A stretch of DNA of 64,000 nucleotides from Dyadobacter alkalitolerans DSM 23607 (lineage in GTDB: Bacteria > Bacteroidota > Bacteroidia > Cytophagales > Spirosomataceae): the NCBI RefSeq assembly GCF_000428845.1, contig NZ_AUAS01000004.1, forward strand, positions 434,001 through 498,000, read 5' to 3'. Both the position numbers and the translations under genes were made by a program. The stretch's first letter is position 1. Each line of letters opens with the position of its first letter. The notes below the pieces were generated by a model that was not told the DNA's origin, did no database searches, and worked only from the letters and a program-made list of their open reading frames with translations. This document shows positions 52,888 through 60,738 of this stretch, piece after piece.

Positions 52888-54651
52888 ATGAAAAAAATAA
52901 CCATATTAATCGTTCTGATTGGACTGAGCTTTTCCTGCTCTGACAGCTTTTTCGATCTGAAACCCCAAGGCCGTGCATCTGTCGAACAATTGAGCAACAA
53001 GAATGGTGTAAATGCCTTGTTAATAGGTGCCTACTCGCTCGTTGACGGTGTTGGTTCCGGAAATACGGGTCGTCAGTCCACTGTTTCCAATTATGTTTTT
53101 GGCGGGATTGCCAGTGATGACGCGGTGAAAGGAACAGATGCCGGTGACCAGCCTGAGCAGTCATTCATTGAGCAGTATAACTGGCTTTCCGACAACACTT
53201 ATTTCCTGGGCAAGTGGTGGCACCAATATGACGGTGTCGCAAGATGTAACGAAGTGATTCAGGTCGTCACCGGGGAGCTGGTTAAGGACATGACCGATGC
53301 TGAAAAGGAGCAGGTGATTGCAGAAGCGCGTTTTTTGAGAGGCTTCTTTCATTTTGAAGCCAAGAAAATGTGGAATAAGATCCCTTATATCGATGAAACG
53401 GTATATGTATCTGCGGATCCTAACTCTACTAAAATCCCTAATACGGAGGATATCTGGCCAAAAATCGAAGCCGACTTCCAGTTTGCTGCTGATAAATTGC
53501 CCGCCGTTCAAGCTCAAAAAGGAAGAGCGACACAATGGGCCGCCAAATCTTTCCTTGCAAAATCTCTTTTGTTTCAAAAGAAATGGGCGGCTGCTAAGAC
53601 TTTGCTCGATGATGTGGTGAAAAATTCCGGTAAAAAGCTGGTTGCCAACTATCACGACAATTACAGAACAACAGGAAACAACAACACAGAATCGATTTTC
53701 GAGGTGCAGTTCTCTGTGAATGACGGAACGAATGGTAACAACGGTAATGCAGGTGATAACCTCAACTGGCCTTACTCTGCGGGTGCTCCCGGACGTGGAT
53801 GCTGCGGTTTTTATCAGCCTTCACACAATCTGGTGAATGCATTTAAGACAGAAAACGGTCTACCTATGATCGGTGCTGCCGGCGACGGCTCGCTGGACAC
53901 TTACAACAAAGTGGATCTGCCAAATGACCAGGGAATTGTGACTTCGGCTGCATTTACATTGGACAAAACAGTTCCTGTGGACCCACGCCTTGACTGGACC
54001 GTTGGCCGCCGCGGTGTGAACTTCCTGGACTGGGGCCCGATGCCAGGTTCTGCCTGGATCCGTGATCAGGTGTATGCAGGACCATTTACAGGAAAAAAAT
54101 GGATGTATTACCTGGCTGAGGAAAACAGCACAACGCACTCTACAAGCAAGCGTAATGTGAACAACAACTTCCGTATGATCAAACTTTCACACGTATTGTT
54201 GTGGCTGGCTGAATGCGAAGTTGAACTTGGAAACCTTGCAGTTGCGGAAGGCTATGTAAACCAAATCCGCCTTCGCGCGAAAACAGGTTCGGTGCAGGAT
54301 GCTTCTGTTACTTACAAAGTGGAGCCGTATCCAGCAGGAACATTTGCAAGCAAAGGCGTGGAATACGCAAGAAATGCAGTGCGTATGGAGCAGAGACTTG
54401 AATTTGCCATGGAGGGCCACCGTTTCTTTGACCTGGTTCGCTGGGGCATTGCAGCCAAAGTGCTTAATAAGTACGCTGCTGAGGAAGCTGTTCCTGGCAA
54501 AGAGCCATCTGGCCGGACATTTAGCAAAAGAGGTTACATGGCTGGTAAAACCTTTACGGAGAAAAACAACTACTATCCGCTGCCACAGGATGAAATCCTG
54601 AACAGCCAGCTGGATGGTAAGCCTACATTGACGCAAAACCCAGGTTATTAA
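52888..54651 (+). CDS. SusD/RagB-family lipoprotein
   Basis: A protein of 587 residues with a lipoprotein signal (MKKITILIVLIGLSFSC, Cys at residue 17). Family segments include EARFLRGFFHFEAKKMWNKIPY, FRMIKLSHVLLWLAECEVELG, MEQRLEFAMEGHRFFDLVRWG and the end TLTQNPGY. The ATG at 52888 is preferred over one at 52843, which lies within the SusC gene. It pairs with the SusC just upstream and a terminator follows. No degradative enzyme is attached. Confidence 0.95.
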   Translation: MKKITILIVLIGLSFSCSDSFFDLKPQGRASVEQLSNKNGVNALLIGAYSLVDGVGSGNTGRQSTVSNYVFGGIASDDAVKGTDAGDQPEQSFIEQYNWLSDNTYFLGKWWHQYDGVARCNEVIQVVTGELVKDMTDAEKEQVIAEARFLRGFFHFEAKKMWNKIPYIDETVYVSADPNSTKIPNTEDIWPKIEADFQFAADKLPAVQAQKGRATQWAAKSFLAKSLLFQKKWAAAKTLLDDVVKNSGKKLVANYHDNYRTTGNNNTESIFEVQFSVNDGTNGNNGNAGDNLNWPYSAGAPGRGCCGFYQPSHNLVNAFKTENGLPMIGAAGDGSLDTYNKVDLPNDQGIVTSAAFTLDKTVPVDPRLDWTVGRRGVNFLDWGPMPGSAWIRDQVYAGPFTGKKWMYYLAEENSTTHSTSKRNVNNNFRMIKLSHVLLWLAECEVELGNLAVAEGYVNQIRLRAKTGSVQDASVTYKVEPYPAGTFASKGVEYARNAVRMEQRLEFAMEGHRFFDLVRWGIAAKVLNKYAAEEAVPGKEPSGRTFSKRGYMAGKTFTEKNNYYPLPQDEILNSQLDGKPTLTQNPGY

Positions 54652-54669
54652 GATCTGTGCATAACAAAC

Positions 54670-54705
54670 AAAAGCGAGGGCGGCCAATGGGTCGCCCTCG
54701 CTTTT
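54670..54705 (+). terminator. Rho-independent terminator of the second SusC/SusD unit
   Basis: Stem AAAAGCGAGGGCG (54670-54682) and CGCCCTCGCTTTT (54693-54705) with a 10-base loop and T-run. It lies 18 bases after the SusD stop and closes the two-gene unit. Confidence 0.92.
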
Positions 54706-54767
54706 TATATAACATCCATCCGGTTATCCAGTCATCAATTCTAGAATACAGATAGGGCGCAGGGTAG

Positions 54768-54794
54768 TTTGTAACTGGTAACGACTTATTTTTG
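54768..54794 (+). promoter_or_regulatory. Candidate Bacteroidota promoter (TTTG / TATTTTTG)
   Basis: TTTG at 54768-54771 and TATTTTTG at 54787-54794 resemble the -33 and -7 elements, though the 15-base spacing is a little short. The downstream gene starts at 54821. Motif match by eye. Confidence 0.4.
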
Positions 54795-54820
54795 TCGATA
54801 AGACTTTATAACGTTCTGCA

Positions 54821-57130
54821 ATGCTTAGAATTCTGCTTTTTTCACTGTTTTTTATAACACAGGGTTTTGCCCAGACCATTACATCAACGATCCGTGGCGC
54901 GGTGAGTGACTTAGATACAAGATCGCCACTTGCAGGCGCAACCGTATCCCTGACGTCACCACAAACCGGAACAATCACTGATTCAGCGGGCACATTCCGA
55001 TTTGATAACCTGCCGCCGGGACGCTATCAGCTTATGGTTTCGTATGTAGGATATGAAACGGTCCGCATTCCCGAACTGCTTTTGGAATCGGGAAAGGAAA
55101 ATGTGCAGCAAGTCAGACTCGCACCAGCCGGCAAACAGTTGAACGAGGCCACCGTCACCGGCGCACGACCGGTCGCATTCAACAGCGTCCAGGAAATAAC
55201 CATTGAGCAAACACTCCGGTACGCCGCCACTTATATGGATCCGGCAAGGGTCGCAACTTCTTTTCCGGGCGTTGCAGCAGCCAATGATCAGGCCAATGGC
55301 TTGGTGATCAGGGCCAACTCGCCCAACAGTATGCAGTGGAGGCTGGAAGGCGTAGAGATCGTTAACCCTAACCACTTGTCCAATGCAGGCACATTCAGCG
55401 ACCGGCCCACATCGACAGGCGGCGGTGTGAACATTCTGAGTACGCAGCTTTTGGGAACTTCACAGTTTCTGTCAGGACCATTTCCAGCCCAATACGGCAA
55501 TGTTAACGGCGGCATCCTGGACATGCATTTGCGAAACGGGAATGATCAGAAGACCGAATTTACCGCCCAAGCCAGCTTACTAGGGCTTGATTTTGCAGCC
55601 GAAGGGCCATTTTCCAAAAAATCAAGAGCATCGTATCTGGTCAATTACCGCTATTCTTTTACAGGTTTGCTGGGCGCTGTGGGCGTAAAGTTTGGCGGAG
55701 AGGACATCCGGTTTCAGGATTTGTCGTTTAATCTCAATTTCCCAACGGCAAAAGGAGGGAAGCTCACTGTTTTCGGAATGGGCGGCGTGAGCAGCAACAC
55801 TTTTGAGCCCGAAAAAGACACGACAACCTGGGAATTTGCAAAGGATGAACAAAATATCTTATATAAAAACAGAATGTTTGCCAGCGGATTGACTTTTGAA
55901 CAACCGCTTGGCAAGAAACTGTCGCTGCGCGCCGCTCTGGTTGGCTCAACGCTGTATACTTCCCGAGTCGCTTATGCCGTGAATAGTCGGAATCTGGAAA
56001 GAGAGGAGCTCCTGGGTGATCAAGAGCTTATCAATGGCAAGCTTTCGTTGCATACATCTGTCACATATCGTTACAATCTTCGTTTCAGGTTTCAGGGAGG
56101 GATTTTCGTGACATTGAATCAATACACGACGGATGTTTGGTCTGTCAATACGGAACTGAAAAGTTTGGTGATTGAGCCTTTCGTAAAATGGTCCTTTCAG
56201 CTGACGCGTCGGATTTCGGCAGAGGCCGGACTTCATGCCATGGTGAGCGGAATGGAAAGAACAGATAAGGTAAGTGCATTGCCCGAACCGCGGGCTGCTA
56301 TCAAATGGCAGCTCAATGAGCGTAACCAAATCAGCGCATCTTATGGCCTGCACAGCCAATTGCAAACGGCGGGAGTGTATGCAACTCACATTTATGATAC
56401 CGACGATTACAATAACAGACGCCTCTCTCCAACTCGCTCTCAACATATTGTAGTAGGCTATCAAAGGACTTTTCCCAAAAACAGCAGCCTGAAAGTAGAG
56501 GCTTACTGGCAACATTTGTTTGATGTGCCTGTTGGACAAACGTTGCGAGACAATTATTCAGCTGTGAACCTGGTTGAAGAAATCCCTTACGTGTTTATGA
56601 AAAACAACGGAACAGCAAGAAACTACGGCATCGAGGCAAGTTTTCAGAAACTGCTGACAGATGATTATTACATGCTGATTTCAGGGTCGTTATATGATGC
56701 CACTTACGTCGATTTTTTTGGTCAAAGGCACACGGCCAGATTCAATGGACGGCATACATTCAGTTTTACGGGTGGAAAAGAATTCAAGACCAGGAACCAA
56801 AGCTTGTGGGGTGTTAATGTGAAAATGCTCTGGCTGGGTGGTTTCCGGGACAAGCCCATTGATGTCGAATATTCCAAAACGTTGAAAACCACCCTTTACG
56901 AAGAACAAAGCCATTATTCGGTAAAAATGAAAGACTATTTCAGGCCCGATCTGCGGATCTACTGGAAAAAAAGCAGAGCCAGATTCAACACGACCCTGGC
57001 CATCGACCTGCAAAACGTCTCAGGCACAAAAAACGAAGCTTACCGTTATTTTGATAAGCGAAAGAATGCGGTGGTGACGCAATATCAACTGGGGCTAATT
57101 CCCGTGTTGAGCTATCGTTGGGAGTTTTAG
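54821..57130 (+). CDS. TonB-dependent receptor with carboxypeptidase-like domain
   Basis: An outer-membrane receptor of 769 residues, shorter than the SusC proteins. Signal peptide to FAQ (about residue 17), a carboxypeptidase-regulatory-like domain (TIRGAVSDLDTRSPLAGATVSL), a plug (SFPGVAAANDQANGLVIRANSPNSMQW), and a barrel ending in Tyr/Trp/Phe (LSYRWEF). It has no SusD partner and stands alone, so a siderophore, vitamin or metal substrate is as likely as a sugar. Confidence 0.88.
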   Translation: MLRILLFSLFFITQGFAQTITSTIRGAVSDLDTRSPLAGATVSLTSPQTGTITDSAGTFRFDNLPPGRYQLMVSYVGYETVRIPELLLESGKENVQQVRLAPAGKQLNEATVTGARPVAFNSVQEITIEQTLRYAATYMDPARVATSFPGVAAANDQANGLVIRANSPNSMQWRLEGVEIVNPNHLSNAGTFSDRPTSTGGGVNILSTQLLGTSQFLSGPFPAQYGNVNGGILDMHLRNGNDQKTEFTAQASLLGLDFAAEGPFSKKSRASYLVNYRYSFTGLLGAVGVKFGGEDIRFQDLSFNLNFPTAKGGKLTVFGMGGVSSNTFEPEKDTTTWEFAKDEQNILYKNRMFASGLTFEQPLGKKLSLRAALVGSTLYTSRVAYAVNSRNLEREELLGDQELINGKLSLHTSVTYRYNLRFRFQGGIFVTLNQYTTDVWSVNTELKSLVIEPFVKWSFQLTRRISAEAGLHAMVSGMERTDKVSALPEPRAAIKWQLNERNQISASYGLHSQLQTAGVYATHIYDTDDYNNRRLSPTRSQHIVVGYQRTFPKNSSLKVEAYWQHLFDVPVGQTLRDNYSAVNLVEEIPYVFMKNNGTARNYGIEASFQKLLTDDYYMLISGSLYDATYVDFFGQRHTARFNGRHTFSFTGGKEFKTRNQSLWGVNVKMLWLGGFRDKPIDVEYSKTLKTTLYEEQSHYSVKMKDYFRPDLRIYWKKSRARFNTTLAIDLQNVSGTKNEAYRYFDKRKNAVVTQYQLGLIPVLSYRWEF

Positions 57131-57136
57131 AATTTT

Positions 57137-57245
57137 GAACGAGCGGGCGCCCCTGCGCTGAATGAGCGCGCGCCCCTGCGCTGAATGATCGGGCGCCGCT
57201 GCGCTGAATGAGTGAATGATTGAATGAGTGAATGAGAGAATGGGG
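57137..57245. repeat. Tandem repeat array (three 23-base units and five 8-base units)
   Basis: Three 23-base units of consensus GAATGAGCGGGCGCCCCTGCGCT (57137-57159, 57160-57182, 57183-57205) differ from each other at a few positions. They are followed without a gap by five 8-base units starting GAATG (57206-57245). The block starts 6 bases after the receptor gene stop. It is much more GC-rich at its start than the flanks. Function unknown. Confidence 0.85.
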
Positions 57246-57415
57246 TGATCTTGTTTTTTTAATTGGTTACAGATCAGTTTGTTAGTGGGGTTGTTTGAAA
57301 AAAGTGTTTTCTAGTGTGAACTTTTTGATTTGAAATGTTGTAATTTGATTTGCAATTAAGCTTTAACCTGGCGGTATTTTGCTGCTATTGTAAAGTCCAA
57401 AGCCAACTAAATTAT

Positions 57416-57784
57416 GGGGGTGACTGGAATTGACAGCGGGTTGGAAGTCTGTGTGTAAGCATGTCGGGAGTTGAGATTACCTCCCGTAAATAATGGTCTC
57501 AAACAATAACTGGCGAATCTACTTACGCCATGGCAGCCTAATCCGGAGGATTTAGCTAATGCCATCATTCCTCCAACCTACGTGCTGATGGTTGGGCTCC
57601 GGGGTGTCGCAAATCAGCGCTGGTTGAAATAGTGATACGGAAATTCAACGAGACACCAGTATCTAAGGCCATGACGCGGGTCCGCCGTGCACCTTGTCTG
57701 GCCCGACAACCTAATCACGGATAAGCATGTAGAAGGCGCAGGGTTTCCCTGTTCTGGACCGGGGTTCGACTCCCCGCATCTCCA
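57416..57784 (+). ncRNA. ssrA: tmRNA (transfer-messenger RNA)
   Basis: The 5' end GGGGGTG pairs with CATCTCC at the 3' end (57777-57783) to form the tRNA-like acceptor stem, and the T-arm GGGTTCGACTCCCC is just before it. The tag frame at 57513-57542 reads GESTYAMAA then TAA, with resume codon GGC; the AMAA-type end is usual for tmRNA tags. No CCA is encoded, so it must be added by the nucleotidyltransferase. It rescues stalled ribosomes. Its 3' end is the probable integration site of the phage-like element downstream. Confidence 0.95.
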
Positions 57785-57800
57785 CAAACACATTTAAATT
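57740..57800. other. Probable left attachment site (attL) in the 3' end of ssrA
   Basis: The 3' T-arm and acceptor of ssrA, a common target of tyrosine integrases, is followed within 200 bases by an integrase gene reading away from ssrA. The element should repeat part of the ssrA 3' end at its other boundary, which is outside the window. The exact core is not determinable here. Confidence 0.5.
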
Positions 57801-57806
57801 GAGGCC

Positions 57807-57838
57807 ATAGGCAGGTTAATACCCTGCCTATTTCTTTT
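57807..57838 (+). terminator. Terminator downstream of ssrA
   Basis: Stem ATAGGCAGG (57807-57815) and CCTGCCTAT (57823-57831) with a 7-base loop and a T-rich tail. It lies 22 bases after the mature tmRNA end. If the element integrated in ssrA, this terminator is supplied by the element or restored by it. Confidence 0.85.
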
Positions 57839-57974
57839 AAAGGCAATTTGTAACCGTTATAAATTTAGAAACAAAAGGGTGGCAAAATGGTAGCCTAAAG
57901 AACATGGTAGTCTTTTTCGGTTCTTACCAAATTTACTACTCATGTTCACCTTTCTCAGAAACCAACTAATTAGA

Positions 57975-59123
57975 ATGCGCAGCCGGTTTGTAATCCGAAG
58001 GGCAAGGCTTAATCAGGCAGGGACATGCCCTGTCAATTGCCGTATTACTGTCAATAAAATCAAAACAAGTGAATTTGCCGTCGGCCTGTCGGTTGATCCA
58101 AAAAAGTGGGATAGTAAGTTACAGCGAGTCAAGGGCGCTGCCAACAGTGCGGTGGACATAAACCGCAGGCTCGACATCATCAAATCAGAACTGGAAGAGA
58201 TTTATCTTTCAGCCAGGTCAAGGGGAGTTCATTTGTCAGCCCTGGAAGTGAAAGACATTTACTTAGGTAAAACAGAAATCACTTTCTACTATTCGAAGAT
58301 GGCGGCAAACTATCACAATGAGCTTGTCTTAAAGGGAAGGGCGAAAACCACCTTGAACCGGTATAAAAGATGCTTTGCCTACCTGGCCGATTACCTGAAA
58401 GTTGATATGGTAGTCGGATCTATTGAAAGGCGCCACGTGGCCGGGTTCTGGCTATGGTTGAAGAGTCGGGATTTCCATAACGACTATTGTAACAAGATTG
58501 TACAGGCCTGCATTGGTTTATTCAGGTATGGGATAAGGGAGGGTCTGTTTGAACGGAATCCATTTTCAGGGTATACACTGGAATGGAAAAAGGAATTAGA
58601 TACCACAGCCCTGGACCCGCACGAGTTGGAACAGATTAAAGAATATGAATGGAGTCCGAGGCTTCAACGTGTGGTCGATTCTTTTCTCTTCATGTGTTAT
58701 ACGGGTCTGCATATTGGAGACTATCGAGATGTTCGGCAGGAGGCGCGGTATACTTTTGAGGGAGTGGAGTTCATGAAGGTCCGCAGGATAAAAACCAATG
58801 TGGAGGCAGTGTTTCCATTGAGTAACGACGCTCTTGCAATCATTGACAAGTACGGAGGTTTGAATAATCTCCCCAGGATATCGGGACAAAAGTCAAATGA
58901 TTACCTAAAGTTGATTGCCGAACGCGTAGGTATCACAAAGAACATGACCAATAAAATGGCCCGGAAAACTTTTACAGATGTGTGCTTGAACGACTATGGT
59001 TTGTCGGATGAAGTGGTGGCAAAGATGCTCGGGCATACAACGACGCGGCAAGTCAAGCACTACGGCCGGATCAAAGAAAGAAGGATCGTCAGGGAATGGA
59101 AAGATAAAATTGAAGTCGCCTAA
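57975..59123 (+). CDS. Tyrosine-type site-specific integrase
   Basis: A recombinase of 382 residues with the Bacteroidota build: an arm-binding N-terminus (RSRFVIRRARLNQAGTCPVNCRITVN), a SAM-like core-binding domain (MAANYHNELVLKGRAKTTLNRYKRCFAYL) and a C-terminal catalytic domain with MARKTFTD, MLGHTTTRQVKHYGRI and the nucleophile Tyr. The first catalytic Arg position is His (YTGLHIGDY), and the HxxR His is Lys (KMAR), a substitution also reported in IntDOT-like enzymes. The ATG at 57975 gives the usual start; 57942 is possible. Confidence 0.92.
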   Translation: MRSRFVIRRARLNQAGTCPVNCRITVNKIKTSEFAVGLSVDPKKWDSKLQRVKGAANSAVDINRRLDIIKSELEEIYLSARSRGVHLSALEVKDIYLGKTEITFYYSKMAANYHNELVLKGRAKTTLNRYKRCFAYLADYLKVDMVVGSIERRHVAGFWLWLKSRDFHNDYCNKIVQACIGLFRYGIREGLFERNPFSGYTLEWKKELDTTALDPHELEQIKEYEWSPRLQRVVDSFLFMCYTGLHIGDYRDVRQEARYTFEGVEFMKVRRIKTNVEAVFPLSNDALAIIDKYGGLNNLPRISGQKSNDYLKLIAERVGITKNMTNKMARKTFTDVCLNDYGLSDEVVAKMLGHTTTRQVKHYGRIKERRIVREWKDKIEVA

Positions 59124-59161
59124 AATCTGACAAAATACTGATTTTACTCAGCGTTATTAAA

Positions 59162-59437
59162 ATGGACAAACCTGTACTGACAGAAGAAGACAAAAGCCGG
59201 ATCATTTCCTCGGTGTATTCGAACCCGAGAAAATTATCAATAGCCACGCAGATTCACAAGCTCAAAGAAGCGAGCGCCGATGAACTGGCAGGTGTAACAG
59301 GTATTAAGGCTAATAAGGTCACGGAATACTTAAAGGATATGCACTCGAATGGAATATTGACATCCAGACGTGAAAGCTACTTTGTTTATTACTCCCTCAC
59401 AGACTTTGGCAAAAAGCTTGTCACTCTTTTTAATTGA
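59162..59437 (+). CDS. Small winged-helix-like protein
   Basis: A protein of 91 residues: IATQIHKLKEASADELAGVTGIKANKVTEYLKDMHSNGIL, then a beta-wing (SRRESYFVYYSLTDFGKKLV), a helix-turn-helix and wing pattern like ArsR/MarR relatives. It lies 38 bases after the integrase gene on the same strand and overlaps the convergent XRE gene by 8 bases. A regulator or excision factor of the element is plausible. Confidence 0.65.
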   Translation: MDKPVLTEEDKSRIISSVYSNPRKLSIATQIHKLKEASADELAGVTGIKANKVTEYLKDMHSNGILTSRRESYFVYYSLTDFGKKLVTLFN

Positions 59438-59855
59438 AGTATCTAAGTTCCGGGTAGTAGTGCTGCCACTCCTTAATTTTATCAATATCTCCCTCCCAGG
59501 GTGTCCCATCAAAGTTTTGAACGGTTTTAGCTCCAAAGTGATGGTTCAGGATCACTTTATAAACCATAGAGTTTTCGAGCACGATCCAAGCTTTAATGCC
59601 GTTAAACTTCCCCTCATATTTTTTCCATTCCTCGGGGTCAGGAAACATTTCCTCTAAGTTCAGCCGAATTTCCATATCAACGGCAGATGTCACTTTTTGA
59701 AGTGTTAGCAAACTGATGTCTCGTTTTCCATTCTCAATGTCTGAAATGACAGCTTCCTCAATACCGCATTTTTGAGCCAGCTCTTGTTGACTCATACCAA
59801 GTTTTGTTCTCGCATCTTTAATCTGCTGTCCGACAATAAGGAGCAAAGTATCCAT
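59430..59855 (-). CDS. XRE-family regulator with C-terminal extension
   Basis: A protein of 141 residues with an N-terminal HTH_3 domain (GQQIKDARTKLGMSQQELAQKCGIEEAVISDIENGKRD). Residues 70-141 form an additional domain rich in aromatic and charged residues (KYEGKFNGIKAWIVLENSMVYKVIL) that I do not recognise. It is the only minus-strand gene of the element, the usual arrangement for a lysogeny-type repressor. Confidence 0.75.
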   Translation of the reverse strand: MDTLLLIVGQQIKDARTKLGMSQQELAQKCGIEEAVISDIENGKRDISLLTLQKVTSAVDMEIRLNLEEMFPDPEEWKKYEGKFNGIKAWIVLENSMVYKVILNHHFGAKTVQNFDGTPWEGDIDKIKEWQHYYPELRYFN

Positions 59856-59888
59856 AGGTTGTAGTTTCTTGAAAGTTAAAATCTATTC

Positions 59889-59900
59889 TGACAACTGTCA
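59889..59900. promoter_or_regulatory. Candidate operator dyad TGACAACTGTCA
   Basis: Perfect 5-base arms TGACA and TGTCA with a 2-base spacer lie 34 bases upstream of the XRE start, in the divergent region before the phage structural genes. Autoregulation by the XRE protein is inferred. Confidence 0.35.
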
Positions 59901-59949
59901 ACTTAAAATTATTTTGCGATTGAATCCCAAAAAATGGATTCAGTTTTTA

Positions 59950-59957
59950 TATCTTTG
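59950..59957 (+). promoter_or_regulatory. Candidate -7 promoter element (TATCTTTG) of the phage structural unit
   Basis: TATCTTTG matches TAnnTTTG and lies 114 bases before the first plus-strand gene of the packaging cluster. No -33 element at the usual distance is seen. Confidence 0.35.
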
Positions 59958-60070
59958 AACTACATAGCACACACGCAAGGAACAACTCGGAAAAGAGCCG
60001 GTGAAATGGAGATGATCAACCAGGAAGCCGGCTCGCATAGTATAACCCAACTCTATACACTCACTTTCCC

Positions 60071-60274
60071 ATGGCCTTTAATTTCAAGGAGGTGCAGGCT
60101 GATCAGGATTATCGTATTAATCAATCAGCTTCAATTTGTCAGAATTGCCTGCACATAGAATCTGTCCAGCTTCCCGCAAAAGATAATTTACCTCCGATGC
60201 ACCGCAGCAAATGTGGCATCGGACATTTTTTTGTAAAGAATACACACACTTGTAGACTGTTTGAATCCAAATGA
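60071..60274 (+). CDS. Small Cys-rich phage protein
   Basis: A protein of 67 residues with a CxxC pair (ICQNC) and two later Cys (SKCGIG and HTCRLF), so a probable zinc-binding or redox protein. Its stop overlaps the next start as ATGA, supporting a real gene in the packaging operon. No family is recognised. Confidence 0.6.
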   Translation: MAFNFKEVQADQDYRINQSASICQNCLHIESVQLPAKDNLPPMHRSKCGIGHFFVKNTHTCRLFESK

Positions 60275-60738
60275 GCGCTGCACAAGGAAATAGCTTCTGG
60301 ACTCTAAGAAGTAAGCATGGAAGGGATACTTTGTTTGAATCACCTGACATGATGTGGGAAGCTGCATGTGAATACTTTGAATGGTGTGAAGATAATCCGC
60401 TTATGGAGGTTGACTTCCGTGGTAAGGATGCAGATGAAGTTCATATCCCAAAGATGAGGCCGTTCACAATGCAGGGGCTTTGCCGCTATCTGGATTGTAA
60501 TACACAATACTTCCGTCAGTTTGAAGATCGGTTAAAGGACGATCAGCAAGGTTTTTCTCGCATCATCACGCGCATTAAAGAAACCATTTACGAACAGAAG
60601 TTCACTGGTGCTGCATCGGGCTTTTTGAATCCGAACATCATTGCCCGTGATCTCGGCTTGATTGATAAGAAAGATATGTCCATCAATGCTGATGTGACAG
60701 TTGAATACACTGACGGACCGGATGAAACTGAGGATTGA
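60271..60738 (+). CDS. Probable terminase small subunit
   Basis: A protein of 155 residues just before the large terminase, with DNA-packaging-protein-like features: MMWEAACEYFEWCEDNPL, MRPFTMQGLCRYLDCNTQYF, and a helical middle, then a tail ending in acidic residues. The helix-turn-helix-like TMQGLCRYLDC region could bind the packaging site. Its 3' end overlaps the large subunit start. Confidence 0.8.
   Translation: MSAAQGNSFWTLRSKHGRDTLFESPDMMWEAACEYFEWCEDNPLMEVDFRGKDADEVHIPKMRPFTMQGLCRYLDCNTQYFRQFEDRLKDDQQGFSRIITRIKETIYEQKFTGAASGFLNPNIIARDLGLIDKKDMSINADVTVEYTDGPDETED

Noticed and set aside
57137..57245. Possible CRISPR array
   Set aside because: The units are directly adjacent with no spacers, and no cas genes are in the window.
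59934..60158. 74-codon plus-strand frame in the phage divergent region
   Set aside because: It overlaps the better-supported Cys-rich gene at 60071, and its composition is irregular with an unlikely hydrophobic end.
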